Source: Chrysomallon squamiferum
Lineage: Eukaryota > Mollusca > Gastropoda > Neomphalida > Peltospiridae
Direction: 5' to 3'
Assembly: GCA_012295275.1 (NCBI GenBank)
Contig: CM022676.1
Coordinates: 12,719,660 to 12,783,659 of the forward strand
Length of the DNA: 64,000 nucleotides
The translations under genes and the position numbers were made by a program. Below the pieces are notes generated by a model. It was not told where the DNA came from. It searched no databases and saw only the letters and a list, made by a program, of their open reading frames with translations. This document shows positions 47,612 through 59,520 of this stretch, in pieces; the stretch's first letter is position 1; every line of letters begins with the position of its first letter.

Positions 47612-50600
47612 GTAAGTTATTATTATTTAATTTTTATTTTATTTATTCAGAAATTATAAAACTATGAGAGCAAATGAAAATTATTAACAGCAAAAAACCC
47701 ACAAAAAAACCACGCTATATTGTTTTTAGTTTTGTATTTAAAATTTTAAAACTAAAAACATATTTTTATTCAAAAAGCATCTACAATTATACATTTAATA
47801 ATTTTAGAATATTGAGACATTTCAGCATCATATTTTAAATTAATTTTTAAATTAGATTATTACTTGCAATTTCTAAAAACAATCTTTTTATTAAGTTATA
47901 TTTATTTTGATAAATAACATTGTATTTTCTTAAACTTGTTGTCTTTTTACATCTGAAATGGGTTTTTTTTTTATTTGTGAAATGTTTAATATGAATAATG
48001 AGTTATTTATGTATTGGATAGAATTGTTTTTTTCCAGCTCCAGTTAATTCTGTGAAAACAAACATTTCTGGATCAAAACCAAACTCATTTAACATCACTG
48101 AGGGAGACTCTGCTGTTTTTACCTGTGTTGTACAGGGAGCCAAACCAGCACCGACTGTTTCACAGATCTTGTGGTACGTAGACAGTAACAAGCTTCCTGT
48201 CAGCATCACTGGATCTCCCACTACTACTGACAGACTGACAACATTAAATGTGACGTACACAGCCAGCAGAGATCATGATGGTCAGAAAGTTTTCTGTGCT
48301 GCTGAAAATGACTTGATGATTGACCAAAGTATCCCTGCTGTCAGCTCAACTAACAAAATTGAACTACATATACTAAGTAATTATCTTTATTTATATTATT
48401 TTCAGAAATTTAGAAGTCTCATGGATATATTTATTTATACCTAAATTCAGGACCAAAAAATGTATAATACAAAGTAATTATTTATATTATTATTTTTATT
48501 CACATTTATAACCTTGTATGAAATGAAACATGCAATGCATGTTGAGTTTTCTCTCGATATTTCACATTAAGATTTCAATTTTATATAGCAAAAAAAAATG
48601 AAAATGAATGATAATGATAAAAGGAATATATAGATAAGTTTAGTCAGTGTACACAAATATTAAATAATAGACTAATATTCCCTAGTGTCAAAAATAAATA
48701 TATGAACTTAATTTGGAACTCTTACAATGTCTATATATACAAACTATTCAGACCCAAAGCACAAACATTATATTTCTGTTTGGTTCTGTAGTGAGACAGA
48801 AGTAACTAATTTGGTAGAAAGTCATCAGATAAACACTGAAGACAAACATATGAAAGATAAAATATTTCAAGATATAATTTCTGAAATTTTTGCTTATAGG
48901 TCCACCAGACTTTCCTTTTACAAGTGGTGAGTGTCCAGATACTTACATAGAGTCAGGACAGAGTGGAACTTGTGTGTGTAACACCACTTTTCTAGGAACA
49001 CCTGCTGGCACAGTAAGCTGGATAACTCCTGATGGAACTGACACACACACACAAACTCTTGTCTTGAAATCTATTAACAGAAAGTACAACAATCAGAACT
49101 ACACTTGTCAAGTGAGAAACTACGTGGAGACCAGAAACTTGACATTTACAACTAAACTAGCATGTATGTTTATAATATCACTGTTACAACTTTAGTTTTA
49201 TCACAAATAAATTATCGTAAATTTCTGGTATGAAAAAAGTAATAGGACACAAAGTAAAATTGCTTTTGAAGAAAATGAATTTGTTGGTGACATAGAACAG
49301 TTATTATCTTCATTTCTCTTCTCCTTTTTTTTTTACATCTTTTTCTCTGTGTTTTGTAACATTAAAGAACCAATGTATTCTTATAATATTCTAAATTTTA
49401 GTTGGTCCTGACAGAAGTGATATAACAGGAAACCAAGATAATTTTGATGCGGATGGAATCAGAAATTTGACCTTGACCTGTAACAGCACATCATCAAGTC
49501 CCAGTGTGAACTTTACTTGGAGAAATGTCACTAGTGGTCAGATTCTGATTTCAAACGAACCAATCAGAGAACAAGACGCTGGTGATGGAGGAAAGCTGTT
49601 TAGTCAGAATCTGGTTTTGGTTCCACAGTGGTATCAAGATGGAGATGAAATAGAGTGTGAAACACAGAATTCTCAGATACCTGAACACAACTCAAAAACA
49701 AAAACTACACTGAACTTGTATTGTGAGTACATATAACATAAAATATTATTTATAATAATATCAATAATAATGATAATAATAATAATAATAATAAACAGAT
49801 TTTGAAAATTTACTTTTATTCTGTTTTAGGTAGAATTTGGTTCGTTTCATAATCTGATCTCTATAGCATTTATTTTTGCTAAATGTTTGATTAATAGATA
49901 TTGATTAAAATTAATAATAATGATAAGCCTCTGAAGAAGTTTGATCACATAACCTATAATAAACCAGGGCAATATTTCAGTACTCTTGCCTGTGCAGTCA
50001 AAAACAGAGAGAAAATTAATAGATAATAATTTCAAATGGATTCTTTAATTCACTAAAACTTTTGTTTTCAGATCCACCTGTGAATCCTCCAGAAATAAGA
50101 GGATACAAGACAGGACAAGTGGTTTATGAAGGAGACACACTGAACATTCGCTGTGTTGTGTCAGGTGGTAAACCTCTAGTGACATCAGTAAGTCTGTCTT
50201 GTGACACAGATCACAGGAACACTTCATCTGAGAGAGATGAACACAGTGTTTTTGTAGATTTGTCTTTTACAGTTACAAGAAATCTCAACACTAAGAGTTG
50301 TCAGTGCAGTGCAGTTCACCAGACTCACAGATATAATCATATATACACTCAAACACTCGCTGTGTACTGTAAGTATATAACAATAATAAAAATAGTCATA
50401 ATAATAGCAGTAGAAGTAATAGTAGTAGTAGTAATTGTTATGGTAGTGGTGGCAGTAGTAAAAATAAACTGAATGATGATAGCATTATTTTCTTCTTTTC
50501 TATTTACTTTGTCATTATTTAGTAGTATATAATGATAATGATGATGATCATATGATGTTGATTATGATATTGATGATAATAAAATGACCAAATCAGAATT

Positions 50601-53600
50601 AGAAACGTGGCAAGGAAAATAAGAATAATGATTAGAACATGTTAATACTTTGATAGTAATATGTTTTTCTTTGTTATTCTTCTTAAGGTTTTAAACCATA
50701 CATTTTAATAAATTCTTTATACTGTTTTATTTAGATCCACCATCAACTCCAGATTTGGTTTCAAGTTTGAGTTTTCCGTGGTTAGAAGGTCAGAGTAGAA
50801 ACCTGACTTGTGCAGTGTCTGACAGAGGAAATCCTCCAGCTGTGACTGTCTGGTTTAAAAACGGAGTGAAAGATTCCACACACACAAACTCCTACTGGCT
50901 GTTCAAACATCTGTCCATCGCACAGACAACAGTCAGACATTTATGTGTCAGGCTACAAATAACTTCACACTCCACAAAAACGATCCAAAGTCATCTGAAA
51001 ATAAAACACTAAATGTTTTCTGTGAGTATTATGTGTTTTCACTTAATATTGACACATCTACTTCTAGTCAATTCTGAATATTCTGAAAAAGTTAAAACTT
51101 CTGGAGATTTATACATGTAATCTTATCATATCGTGCATATCTTGAATTTTGCTTTATTTTTGTATTTATTGATACAATTTTCTTTTGTCTATTTGTTTTT
51201 ATTATTATTTACGTTTTGATTAATGTCATTTTGCAGTTCCTACATTTCACATTTGAGTGCATCAGAAGTGACTTATTAATTCTTCTACGTGGTTATTTTC
51301 TCTTTGAAATTAAAAATTGTTGGAGAAATATATATATATTTTTAAATACTTGATATTTATATATTATGTAAAATACAGCCAAACTAAGTTGATTATCGAG
51401 GTCAAAAGTCTGTGCCTTCCTGCCATTACTATATGAGATTAGACATAGGTTGTTGACAACATTTTCTCCATGAAATATATATTTAGTGTAAAAAATGTTT
51501 AATGCAATACAACATTCACTTTCTATTTGTAAGTAGAGAAGAAGAAAATATTAACAGATAACTACTGATAGGAGATGAAAAATGATGTGTCATGTAATAA
51601 TATGTTTGTATGAATGAATTACATAAAAGTAATGCAATTTCTACTCATTGAACAATTAACTACAAATAAACACTTTTTCACTTTTAAAATAATTTGGATA
51701 ACCATTTTCAGAATAAAATTCTAATATGTTTTAAAATAAAAACACTATTGGGAAGTTGAAGGAAAAGTGAACACAGAAAATTCTAATATCTCATCATGTT
51801 TATTTAATAATAATTATTATAATAGAAAGATGGTAGAAACATGAGATGAGACAGCAGTGTACATACTTTTCATTTGCAGATTTATATCTTTCGTTTTTTT
51901 AATTATTATTATTTTCTTAAAAGACCGTCCACGAGTGAGTATTGATAAATGTGGACCAATCACAAGACGGGAAGGACAAAGTCTGGATTTAGTAAACTGT
52001 TCAGCAGACAGCAATCCTCCAAACACAACACTCAACTGGACATCAACCTCACCTCACTGGACTGGTAGTTTCCCTTTACATGTTCCAGTACTTGACAGAG
52101 ACCACCACGGTACATACACGTGTACAGCAACAGCGTCATCTTCACTGGCAACACTAACTGGAACGTCTCAGATTAAAATTATAGTTAACTGTGAGTACTT
52201 TTTTCTTTAAATTTTGTGTATAAATTATCATTTATTTCCTGGTTAAGTACTTATCATGATGCATTTATAAAATGGAATTATTAATGTTATCTTTAGGCAG
52301 ACAGTTAGATTATCAAGTGTGTGATGACTTGTTTAACTTGATGACTTGACTTATTACTGTAAATTTAGTAATTGTTTACAGATGCTCCTGATCTGACTTT
52401 TCCTTCTTTAAACACAACTGAAAACACGTCACTGAATATCGACTGTTCTGCTGATGGTCGTCCTGACAACATGAACTTCAAACACTTCAAACATTACTGG
52501 AATGACGTGTTTATTCAAGATGTGCCAGGAACAAAGGTAACGGGTAATCAGTACAGATTGAAGTTTAATCATGTTACGTTTGAAGAGAGTGGAATCTACG
52601 TCTGTAGTGTGGAAAATGGAATCCCAGACAGGAATGGAACTTTACTACAAAATAAAACCAGCAGTGTTTATGTTGAAGGTATCAATCTATAATTTAATAA
52701 CAAAACAGCAATGTTTTGTTCATTTATTTTATTTATTTATTATTATATTTTTCTGATTGAATCTGTACAGCCTGTGAATTAATCTTTTGTGTGAACATCT
52801 GTTCAGTATCATATTGCAGGTTTCATAAATTGCTAATCAATTCTAAAATGTATTGTATAATTTAGTTGTTTAGTTGTTGTTTTTTTGTTGTTTTTTTAAT
52901 AATATTAAATTTTAAATAATCCTAATTGTAGAGAAAAGTATTTCACTGTATTTATGCAAGTATGGATATAACTTTTTTTATATTTCATAAAATTTCTGTC
53001 AAATAGTAATGAAAATGGGTCAGAAAAACTAATGATAGGTTCATGTTTATTATTACTCAACAGTATACATTTTATGTATAAGGAAGTGTTTTAAAAAATT
53101 TGGTTTTTAATGTTAAAATATGTTATTAAATATTTTTCATGTACAATGAAAATTAATAAAATCACTCTCCAAACCACAATAATTCAAATTACCTAAACTC
53201 ACATATTTAAACTATACATACATCATCAAAATCAAGATGGGTTTTAATCCATTATGTTCAGAGAGGGACAAATAAGGATGATATCAAGAAAGATGGCCTA
53301 TAGAACAATTGTGGATGTAATGTGATTTATATGCCAAAAATTTGGACCATCTGTGATATATTTATATGCACATTTAGTGGTGATATATTTTGTGTCAGCC
53401 ATTTCTTTGAGTTCACTAATAATTATAGTAAAAATGTAAAAAGTCATTGGAAAGAAACTGTATTCAGTTACAATATATCTCCTGCATTTGAATGTAATCT
53501 ATTTTTGATAAGACATTGTAATTAATAAATGATTATAAATAATATGATAATTTTACTTTCAGCTGCACCTAAGATCATTAACAAAACAGACAACATTGTG

Positions 53601-53687
53601 GGAGCTGAGATAGGAAATTCTGTTGTATTACACAAATCTGTGTTTTGTAAACCAAGTTACAGAAATTTTACATGTATTTTTACGTAA
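47306..53687 (+). CDS. Gene B: multi-Ig receptor paralogue, incomplete (span)
   Basis: Visible exons are 47306-47611, 48038-48376, 48900-49163, 49402-49722, 50072-50368, 50735-51021, 51924-52190, 52382-52678 and 53563-53687. Every linked exon uses phase 1. Exons 4-9 correspond in order to gene A exons 6-11. No signal-peptide exon was found upstream. Exon 9 stops inside the Ig domain, and no FN3 or transmembrane exon follows. If transcribed, it could only give a secreted Ig protein; more likely it is a broken paralogue. Confidence 0.7.
47612..48037. other. Gene B intron 1
   Basis: AT-rich, with no feature. It ends in the strong acceptor TTTTTTTCCAG. Confidence 0.5.
48038..48376 (+). CDS. Gene B exon 2: Ig domain
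   Basis: 339 nt, phase 1-1. It shows DSAVFTCVVQGAKPAP, ILWYVDSNKLP and DGQKVFCAAEND, and aligns best with gene A exon 5. Confidence 0.8.
48377..48899. other. Gene B intron 2
   Basis: AT-rich, with no feature. Confidence 0.5.
48900..49163 (+). CDS. Gene B exon 3: compact Ig domain without gene A counterpart
   Basis: 264 nt, phase 1-1, starting PPDFPFTSGECPDTYIESG. Cysteines fall in GTCVCNTTF and NYTCQVRNY, with the tryptophan in VSWITPDG. Its place between the counterparts of gene A exons 5 and 6 marks it as an inserted or lost module. Confidence 0.75.
49402..49722 (+). CDS. Gene B exon 4: Ig domain
   Basis: 321 nt, phase 1-1. It shows RNLTLTCNSTSSS, VNFTWRNVTSG and DEIECETQNSQ. It is the counterpart of gene A exon 6. 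A fragment of an exon of this type recurs at about 56766-56822. Confidence 0.8.
49723..50071. other. Gene B intron 4
   Basis: AT-rich, with an AAT array near 49770-49795. Confidence 0.5.
50072..50368 (+). CDS. Gene B exon 5: Ig domain with CxC
   Basis: 297 nt, phase 1-1, starting PPVNPPEIRGYKTGQ. B strand DTLNIRCVVSGG; F strand TKSCQCSAVH. It is the counterpart of gene A exon 7. Confidence 0.8.
50369..50734. other. Gene B intron 5
   Basis: Short GTA/ATA/GAT triplet runs; nothing else. Confidence 0.5.
50735..51021 (+). CDS. Gene B exon 6: Ig domain, frameshifted
   Basis: The exon starts PPSTPDLVSSLSFPWLEG and passes NLTCAVSDRGNPP and FKNGVKDSTH. Near 50925-50935, after LSIAQ, the natural frame changes and continues as DNSQTFMCQATNNFTLHKN to LNVF at a phase-1 GTGAGT donor. 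At 287 nt it is one base short of phase. It is the counterpart of gene A exon 8. Confidence 0.75.
51022..51923. other. Gene B intron 6
   Basis: AT-rich, with no feature seen. Confidence 0.5.
51924..52190 (+). CDS. Gene B exon 7: Ig domain
   Basis: 267 nt, phase 1-1, the same length as gene A exon 9. It starts RPRVSIDKCGPITRREG, with SLDLVNCSADSNPP, LNWTSTSP and HGTYTCTATAS. Confidence 0.8.
52382..52678 (+). CDS. Gene B exon 8: Ig domain with HYWN signature
   Basis: 297 nt, phase 1-1. It is the closest match to gene A exon 10, sharing ADGRPDNM, HYWNDVFIQDV and YRLKF. Confidence 0.9.
52679..53562. other. Gene B intron 8
   Basis: AT-rich, with no feature seen. It ends in TTTTACTTTCAG. Confidence 0.5.
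53563..53687 (+). CDS. Gene B exon 9: truncated counterpart of gene A exon 11
   Basis: It starts APKIINKTDNIVGAEIGNS, aligned to TPKIAMETKADSILGAEIG of gene A. It continues to YRNFTCIFT and a TAA. The remaining Ig half and the whole FN3 part of the gene A exon are absent. The break falls just before TAAATAAATGG and a TG array. Confidence 0.75.
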
Positions 53688-54258
53688 TAACATTACTAAA
53701 TAAATGGATAAATAAACGTGTGTGTGTGTGTTTCTTCATGTACATACTTTTTGTATGATAATGTATCTTTTCTGATTCTGTTTATTCTTAGATGAAACGA
53801 AAAAACACAGGCAAGTTGTTAATTTTTTCTTTTCTGTAAATTGTAATTTATTTTATCATCAAATGAAAATAAAAGCAAATTATTTTTATCATAAGTTTTT
53901 GTAATCAGAATTAATAAACAGCTTTCCAGATTTGATAAATGCTTGCCGTTTAAACTATTCATCAGTAATAATATGATACTGAATGTTTCTAAAACATCTT
54001 TAAATTCGTCCTGAATTGAAGTTCTAAATATGTGTCAGCAAACTGGTAACCGCTTTTTATCTTGCTAGTTGCACTAATGACCAGCTTTTACAGGACTTTC
54101 ACATAGCTATCTTTGTTGTGGTCAGTAATCTATTTATTTTGAAGTTTTCTCCCAGAGCCAATAAATCAGGAACAGTAACTCATGGATAATATCATACAAT
54201 GCAGCCGAAGCAGAAATCATGCACAATTTTAATATACGTTTATGTGTCATTGAATGGA

Positions 54259-54303
<45 letters not shown>

Positions 54304-54656
54304 GATAAGGATTTAGATTTTATAATTTTGTTTTCCCTTTTTCTAAAATACATGCATTCTACAATGTATTTCGAAGCAAGACTAACAAAATTGGTGATTG
54401 TTTTGGTATTCAGTTTTATAGTTCTTAAAAAAAATGTAATCCGATATTAAGACACTGGGAGACAAGATTTCAACATTATCTAGTTTGATGTATGTAATAG
54501 TAATCACAGTTTTATTTGTAAAATATGAATGGAAGCATGTGCAGTATTTTGTAAGAATAATGACATAATTAAATACATTTCATTTGTAACAAAATAAAAT
54601 GAACAAAGAAAAAGGGCTGCAATGCAAATGTTAATGCACCTAATTAAATATATATT
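53688..54656. other. Region after the gene B break
   Basis: It contains an ATT array at about 54257-54304 and AT-rich DNA. No FN3 or membrane exon was found here. Confidence 0.5.
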
Positions 54657-55909
54657 GGGTCATTCCGTGTCAATCCTCCGAAATTTTGATTTTTAGCAAG
54701 CGTTTTTTGAGATATAACACTCTTAATTTTGGAAATGTGGACAAAAATGGGTGTAACTGCTTAAATTCAATAAGCATATCTCTGCTGCAACCAACTGATA
54801 AACCATTCTGAAATAAGAATTTCTAGAAAGGTGATTTAACAAGAATTCCAGAAATGACGTGTTTGATATTTGATGCATGATAATCTTTTGACCATGAAAT
54901 GGGCTTGCATGAAAAATGTATCATTCTAACAATATACAATTTCATTTTCATGAAATTTTATTGTTTCTCGTTTGCTTGTAAAATGAAGTTAAAGACACAT
55001 TCATGAGTCTAACATAGGAAGTAGATAGATCAGAAACTGAACTGAAAGTGAGGTTTGATCTAGCAAGGACTGTTAAAGGGACTCTTCAATTTCATCCACA
55101 TCTGCAAATCTAGACAGGTCTTCAGGCTGAATGCAAATGTTGATAACAGAGAACTGGGGCCTGTATCAGAGATGCCATGGAACTGAAAATAAACCAGAAG
55201 TCCTACATCTGTTTATTTATGTTCTGGATGAACTTTCAGATGAGGCTATATGATTAAATTAGTACATTCACATGGACCAGCATGACAGTATTATTCGCCT
55301 TTGAGAAGAGATCTGTTTGGATTCCAAAACGCGATATCCTGTGCAGTCTCGAAGTCCCATTATATATATTATCATTATCAAGGAATCACCAAAGTTTTTA
55401 GCGAGCGCCCCATTTCTAATCAACAGTTTTAAACACAATATAAAACATTATGATGTATGGAATGACTGCCACTCGAATTAAACTTGAAAAAAGATTGGCC
55501 ACATGGACTTGTACTTCCTTTTGTAATATACTATCTACTAACTATAGACATTCCGTATTAGGCTCCGGTAAGTATTTGAGTTCATTTTATAAAATAAGAA
55601 GAAATGATATTACTCCAATATGTTTTGTTTATACTGTGTATTTTTCATGCAAGCGCGTTCCTGCGAGCTAACGTGATCTTCAAAATCAAATCCAAGATCA
55701 AAATGAAGGTTAAAATGTCATCTGCCATATCCCTAGCCACAAAATAATGTTATTTTTAGAATCCTTGTTTAAATCATCTTTCTAGAAATACAAATTTCAG
55801 CACGACTCAGAAACTGGTTGCTCAGATGGAACATTTGAAAATACAATGTTACATCAAAATCGGAGGGAGTAAACTTTCGACTATTGGGTGACTTGATGTG
55901 GAATGATCC
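54657..55909. mobile_element. GGGTCATTCC-family element, long copy (about 1.25 kb)
   Basis: The left end GGGTCATTCCGTGTCAATCC and right end GACTTGATGTGGAATGATCC form the family's inverted termini. The interior differs from the short copies. On the plus strand it contains HSHGPA and, in another frame, SVWIPKRDILCSLEVP. This recalls the minus-strand relic HLHRPCKLFHWPNEDIYW in the 7.8-kb copy. It is probably a decayed version of the autonomous parent. Confidence 0.7.
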
Positions 55910-55957
55910 AATACTTAAATAAGAGTACACGGAATTGGGATAATCTGGACAGAAGTC

Positions 55958-56019
55958 AAAATTGTTTGTTTATCCAAAGCGGAGCCCAGAAACGGTTGTT
56001 TGGATAAACAAACAATTTT
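55958..56019. repeat. Perfect 21-bp inverted repeat (hairpin)
   Basis: AAAATTGTTTGTTTATCCAAA at 55958-55978 is mirrored at 55999-56019 with a 20-nt loop. A TA array follows at about 56028-56052. Lacking a T-run tail and a promoter, it is probably a transposon end or part of a Tigger-like TIR. Confidence 0.8.
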
Positions 56020-56027
56020 AACTTATG

Positions 56028-56065
<38 letters not shown>

Positions 56066-56531
56066 TATGGTTTACACTGCACGGTTGTTTTGTGACAAAA
56101 AGGCAGATTATTGTCTTAATATTAACTGTGGTATATGTACATATGCGAGTTCACAGTTAAACGTTTTGTTGGTTTCATTATATTTTGGTTGTTTTTTAAT
56201 TTAAAATGTAAATTAGAACTAACACTGATTAACGGCAATCGGTAAAATGTGATACACCTTCAACTCAGTAGCATTATAATCAGATTGCACACATTCATTT
56301 GTACTGGGTAATACAGCACTCTCACTAACAAATCTGTAATTTAAAAATCTATAAATGTACAAACGCTTAAACTAATATGGGTTTTTCATCTATTTCGAGT
56401 TTGCAGAAAATGAATTCTGTGCACTCTGTGAAAACCGGCATCATATATATATATATATATATGATATTCATTATGATATTCAAATATGTTGAACTTGAAA
56501 TTAAATCACAAGCTAACCGCTTTTTCACGTT

Positions 56532-56765
56532 TTAGTTCTCGAATCAGCTCCTGAATGGTGTTACTGCACAAATGTGTTAGAAACTTCAGTAGATCTCAAG
56601 TGGAAGTACGCCAAAAACAAGTTCACTAGATTTACTGTTGAACAACTCTTGTCTACTGAACCCCAGTCTATCAGTCTACAAGTGTCAGACAATAAGATAC
56701 ACGACAAGACTTTTTCTTTACACATTTCTCATCTCAAGTCCAACCAGCAACCAGAATGCTGCTGA
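56532..56765 (+). pseudogene. Isolated Ig-domain relic (domain 9 type)
   Basis: After the acceptor TTCACGTTTTAG the plus strand reads LESAPEWCYC, then LETSVDLKWKYAKNKFTRFT and SISLQVSDNK, then TFSLHISHLKSN and a stop. The order and spacing resemble the Ig half of gene A exon 11 (VTLQIHSKTV, then TFSLSISNFTQ). It has no donor and ends at a junction with another exon fragment. Confidence 0.6.
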
Positions 56766-56822
56766 ATGAGGAAAGCTGTTTAGTCAGAATCTGTTTTTTG
56801 TGCCACAGTGGTATACAGATTT
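56766..56822 (+). pseudogene. Fragment of gene B exon 4-type Ig exon
   Basis: GAGGAAAGCTGTTTAGTCAG and CCACAGTGGTAT match gene B exon 4 near 49588-49635 almost exactly for about 50 nt. It is joined directly to the preceding relic with no splice site, which indicates recombination between exons of two types. Confidence 0.75.
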
Positions 56823-57165
56823 AGTAAAGTAATCAAACTTTTTTAATACTTAATTTTCTGTACAGCCACAAATATGAAAAACATGTCTGATATATCATAA
56901 AGCATTACTCACAGGTAAATATCAGTGTTTTAGATTTAGAATTAGCAAATCTGTGGATGATACTGAAAATGTAAATTTCACATAAAAGTTTAAGTTCACT
57001 GCTCTTTGAACAAAACTGTTCAGTCTGGTATGACCCACTTATCTGCTGTGCTCTTATTTTGATGTAATATATCAGTTATTCTAAAATAATGATTTCTTCT
57101 TGCAGATATGACTATATAAGTCTGAGGCCAGTTGTCACACAAACTAGATCTGGTAAAACTTATAT

Positions 57166-57988
57166 AACATTCACGAGAACATGACTGCTCAATGTTACTG
57201 TGACGAGATCAATACACCAGTAGTCATTCCACTCCTGCAGCAGCATCCTGGCTTTCTATTTGAACATGACGAAAACAAGATCTGTTTTACCTCTACTATG
57301 AATGCCGGCCCACACAATAACTTTACTGTCGCCATATCGGTCGTGCTGAATGACGTCTGCATCTCCCATTCACCTCCATACATGAGGCAGACCATCTGCA
57401 AACTGAACACAAAACCTGGATTCCTCTGTGAATAATGTCTGATTCAGTGTTGGTTTATTCTGGCCCATCTCAAACGTTCCTGAATGTGACGCGCCGTCAG
57501 AGGAACGGCTACAACAGGGCGACGTGATTGTAATCCAGCAGCGTGGAGATGGCTACAGACAGTTTCAGCATGAATTCTAGTGCCTGTGGTTTGCTGCAAA
57601 GTATGAGCCAAACATGGAGCATTTTTGAACCTGTGACATAGATATGACATGACTGAATACCTGTCTTTCCTTGGAGTAGTTAATCGTGGTCTACCAGAAC
57701 GAGGTTGATTTAGCATTTGCCCAGTTTAGTGTATGTGTTGTCGGAGTTGCGATGTGGTACTGTCATGAACACGAAAGTACTGAGAGACATCGTGTCCATT
57801 TTGACCGGCATTAAGCCGTCCTATTGCTTCATGATTTGCCGTTAAGCTTGGACATTATAACAGGATACATTTTTCCTCTTGTTTTTGGATAATGTTGGTT
57901 GAGTGCATCCAAATGCGATTTTAGTGCATCTGTATTGCACACACTTCTGTGACAGCATGTGGAGTAGGCATAGCGGTGTGCGATATGA
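57166..57988 (-). pseudogene. Tc1/mariner-like transposase remnant, copy 2, internally inverted
   Basis: From 57271 on it matches copy 1 on the minus strand (SGRPRLTTPRKDR, then VVAVPLTARHIQERLR). About 96 bp at 57175-57270 carry the next portion (ENMTAQCYCDEINTPVV to FLFEHD) on the plus strand, so that piece is flipped. The last part of the catalytic domain seen in copy 1 is absent. Confidence 0.8.
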
Positions 57989-58102
57989 CAAATGGTGTTC
58001 TTTTCACTAACGAAAGCGACAGGGCATTCAAGACTAACATATTGCTAACTTTTATAACTGCATTTTAATTTATTTGGAAGCAACAGCATTTACAAAAACT
58101 TG

Positions 58103-58251
<149 letters not shown>

Positions 58252-59439
58252 TGCTTTTAAAATAACAAACCCAATATGCAGAAAGGAAAAAAATGTGAAT
58301 ACTTTAAGAATGTTTTATATACAAATCATTAAAAAAGAAAACAATAAAAGCGTTATTGTCAGTGTTGAAATTCGAAACATTCAGTATATGCATAATTAAG
58401 ACGTTTACATGGAGCATGGATATTAAAGCATTTCACACATAGTTTCTATAATGTTATGAAATGTACTCGCGCCCAGAATTAATCTCGAACAATAATGGAT
58501 TTTTTGGTTTGTCACAGATAGTTTTACAAAAAACAAAATTGTATAACAACAACAAAAACACAAAATACAAAATTAAATTTTTTATCTTTATTTGACCATA
58601 AACTCTGGTTGATAACCGTCTCCAATTTTTTTAGCAGAAACAATAATAATAAATATATAGATACCTAACCAAATAAATAATAACCTTTGAAATTCATATA
58701 TTGCATCATTTATTATTTTAAAGATTAGTCTCATAATACAGATGAGTTTATTTTAGCCGTTTTAACGCGAATAGTGAAAACCTGGCAGCTTAGTAAGGCA
58801 CGCCATGCTGTACGAGTGCGTGAAAGAACATAAAATACAAGTTAGGCACACGTCAAAATTCAGAGTGTTTTAATGACATCTCCAAACGAAAATTTAACTT
58901 TGAACAGACTAAATTCAAACAGAGAAAAATTTCAATTAAAATAAATAAAGTAGAAATAACACCACAATTGAAATTTGAAACTGTTTAAATATGGAACCAA
59001 AAAAAAATACATTAAAGCACTTCAAACTTAACAATGATATTCAATAATTTTATAAATATTTAAACACTTTAATAACTGTAAGAATACTAACAACCAACGC
59101 CAACACTTTTCTTACAAAAATGTCTTCTTTTCTGAAATGCTTTCAAATGTACTGAAAATATACCAGCATTCTAACTGATGACTTACTTCTGATTTGTAAT
59201 TCTAACAAGTATTTGGCACATGTATACTAATACACTGTTTACTTACAACTGATAAAAAGAAACACAGTTTTAAATTCTATCCAATTATTCTAAAAGTAAC
59301 TGTCAAAATGTTATAAGACAAGTCTTTCACACTTATAAATTAAATTCTAGAAATATACATATATAATATATTTCATTTAGAAAAACTTAAAAACAAAAGA
59401 ATTATATTAATATATATATATAAATATACAAAGTAAGTT

Positions 59440-59468
59440 ATAATAGTAATAATAGTAATAATAATAAT

Positions 59469-59499
<31 letters not shown>

Positions 59500-59520
59500 T
59501 AATAATAATAATAATAATAT
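59440..59520. repeat. (AAT)n microsatellite, expanded relative to copy 1
   Basis: The same site in copy 1 (about 26060-26082) holds a shorter AAT run. Confidence 0.9.

Noticed and set aside
48003-48260. 85-residue minus-strand frame
   Set aside because: Antisense shadow of gene B exon 2.
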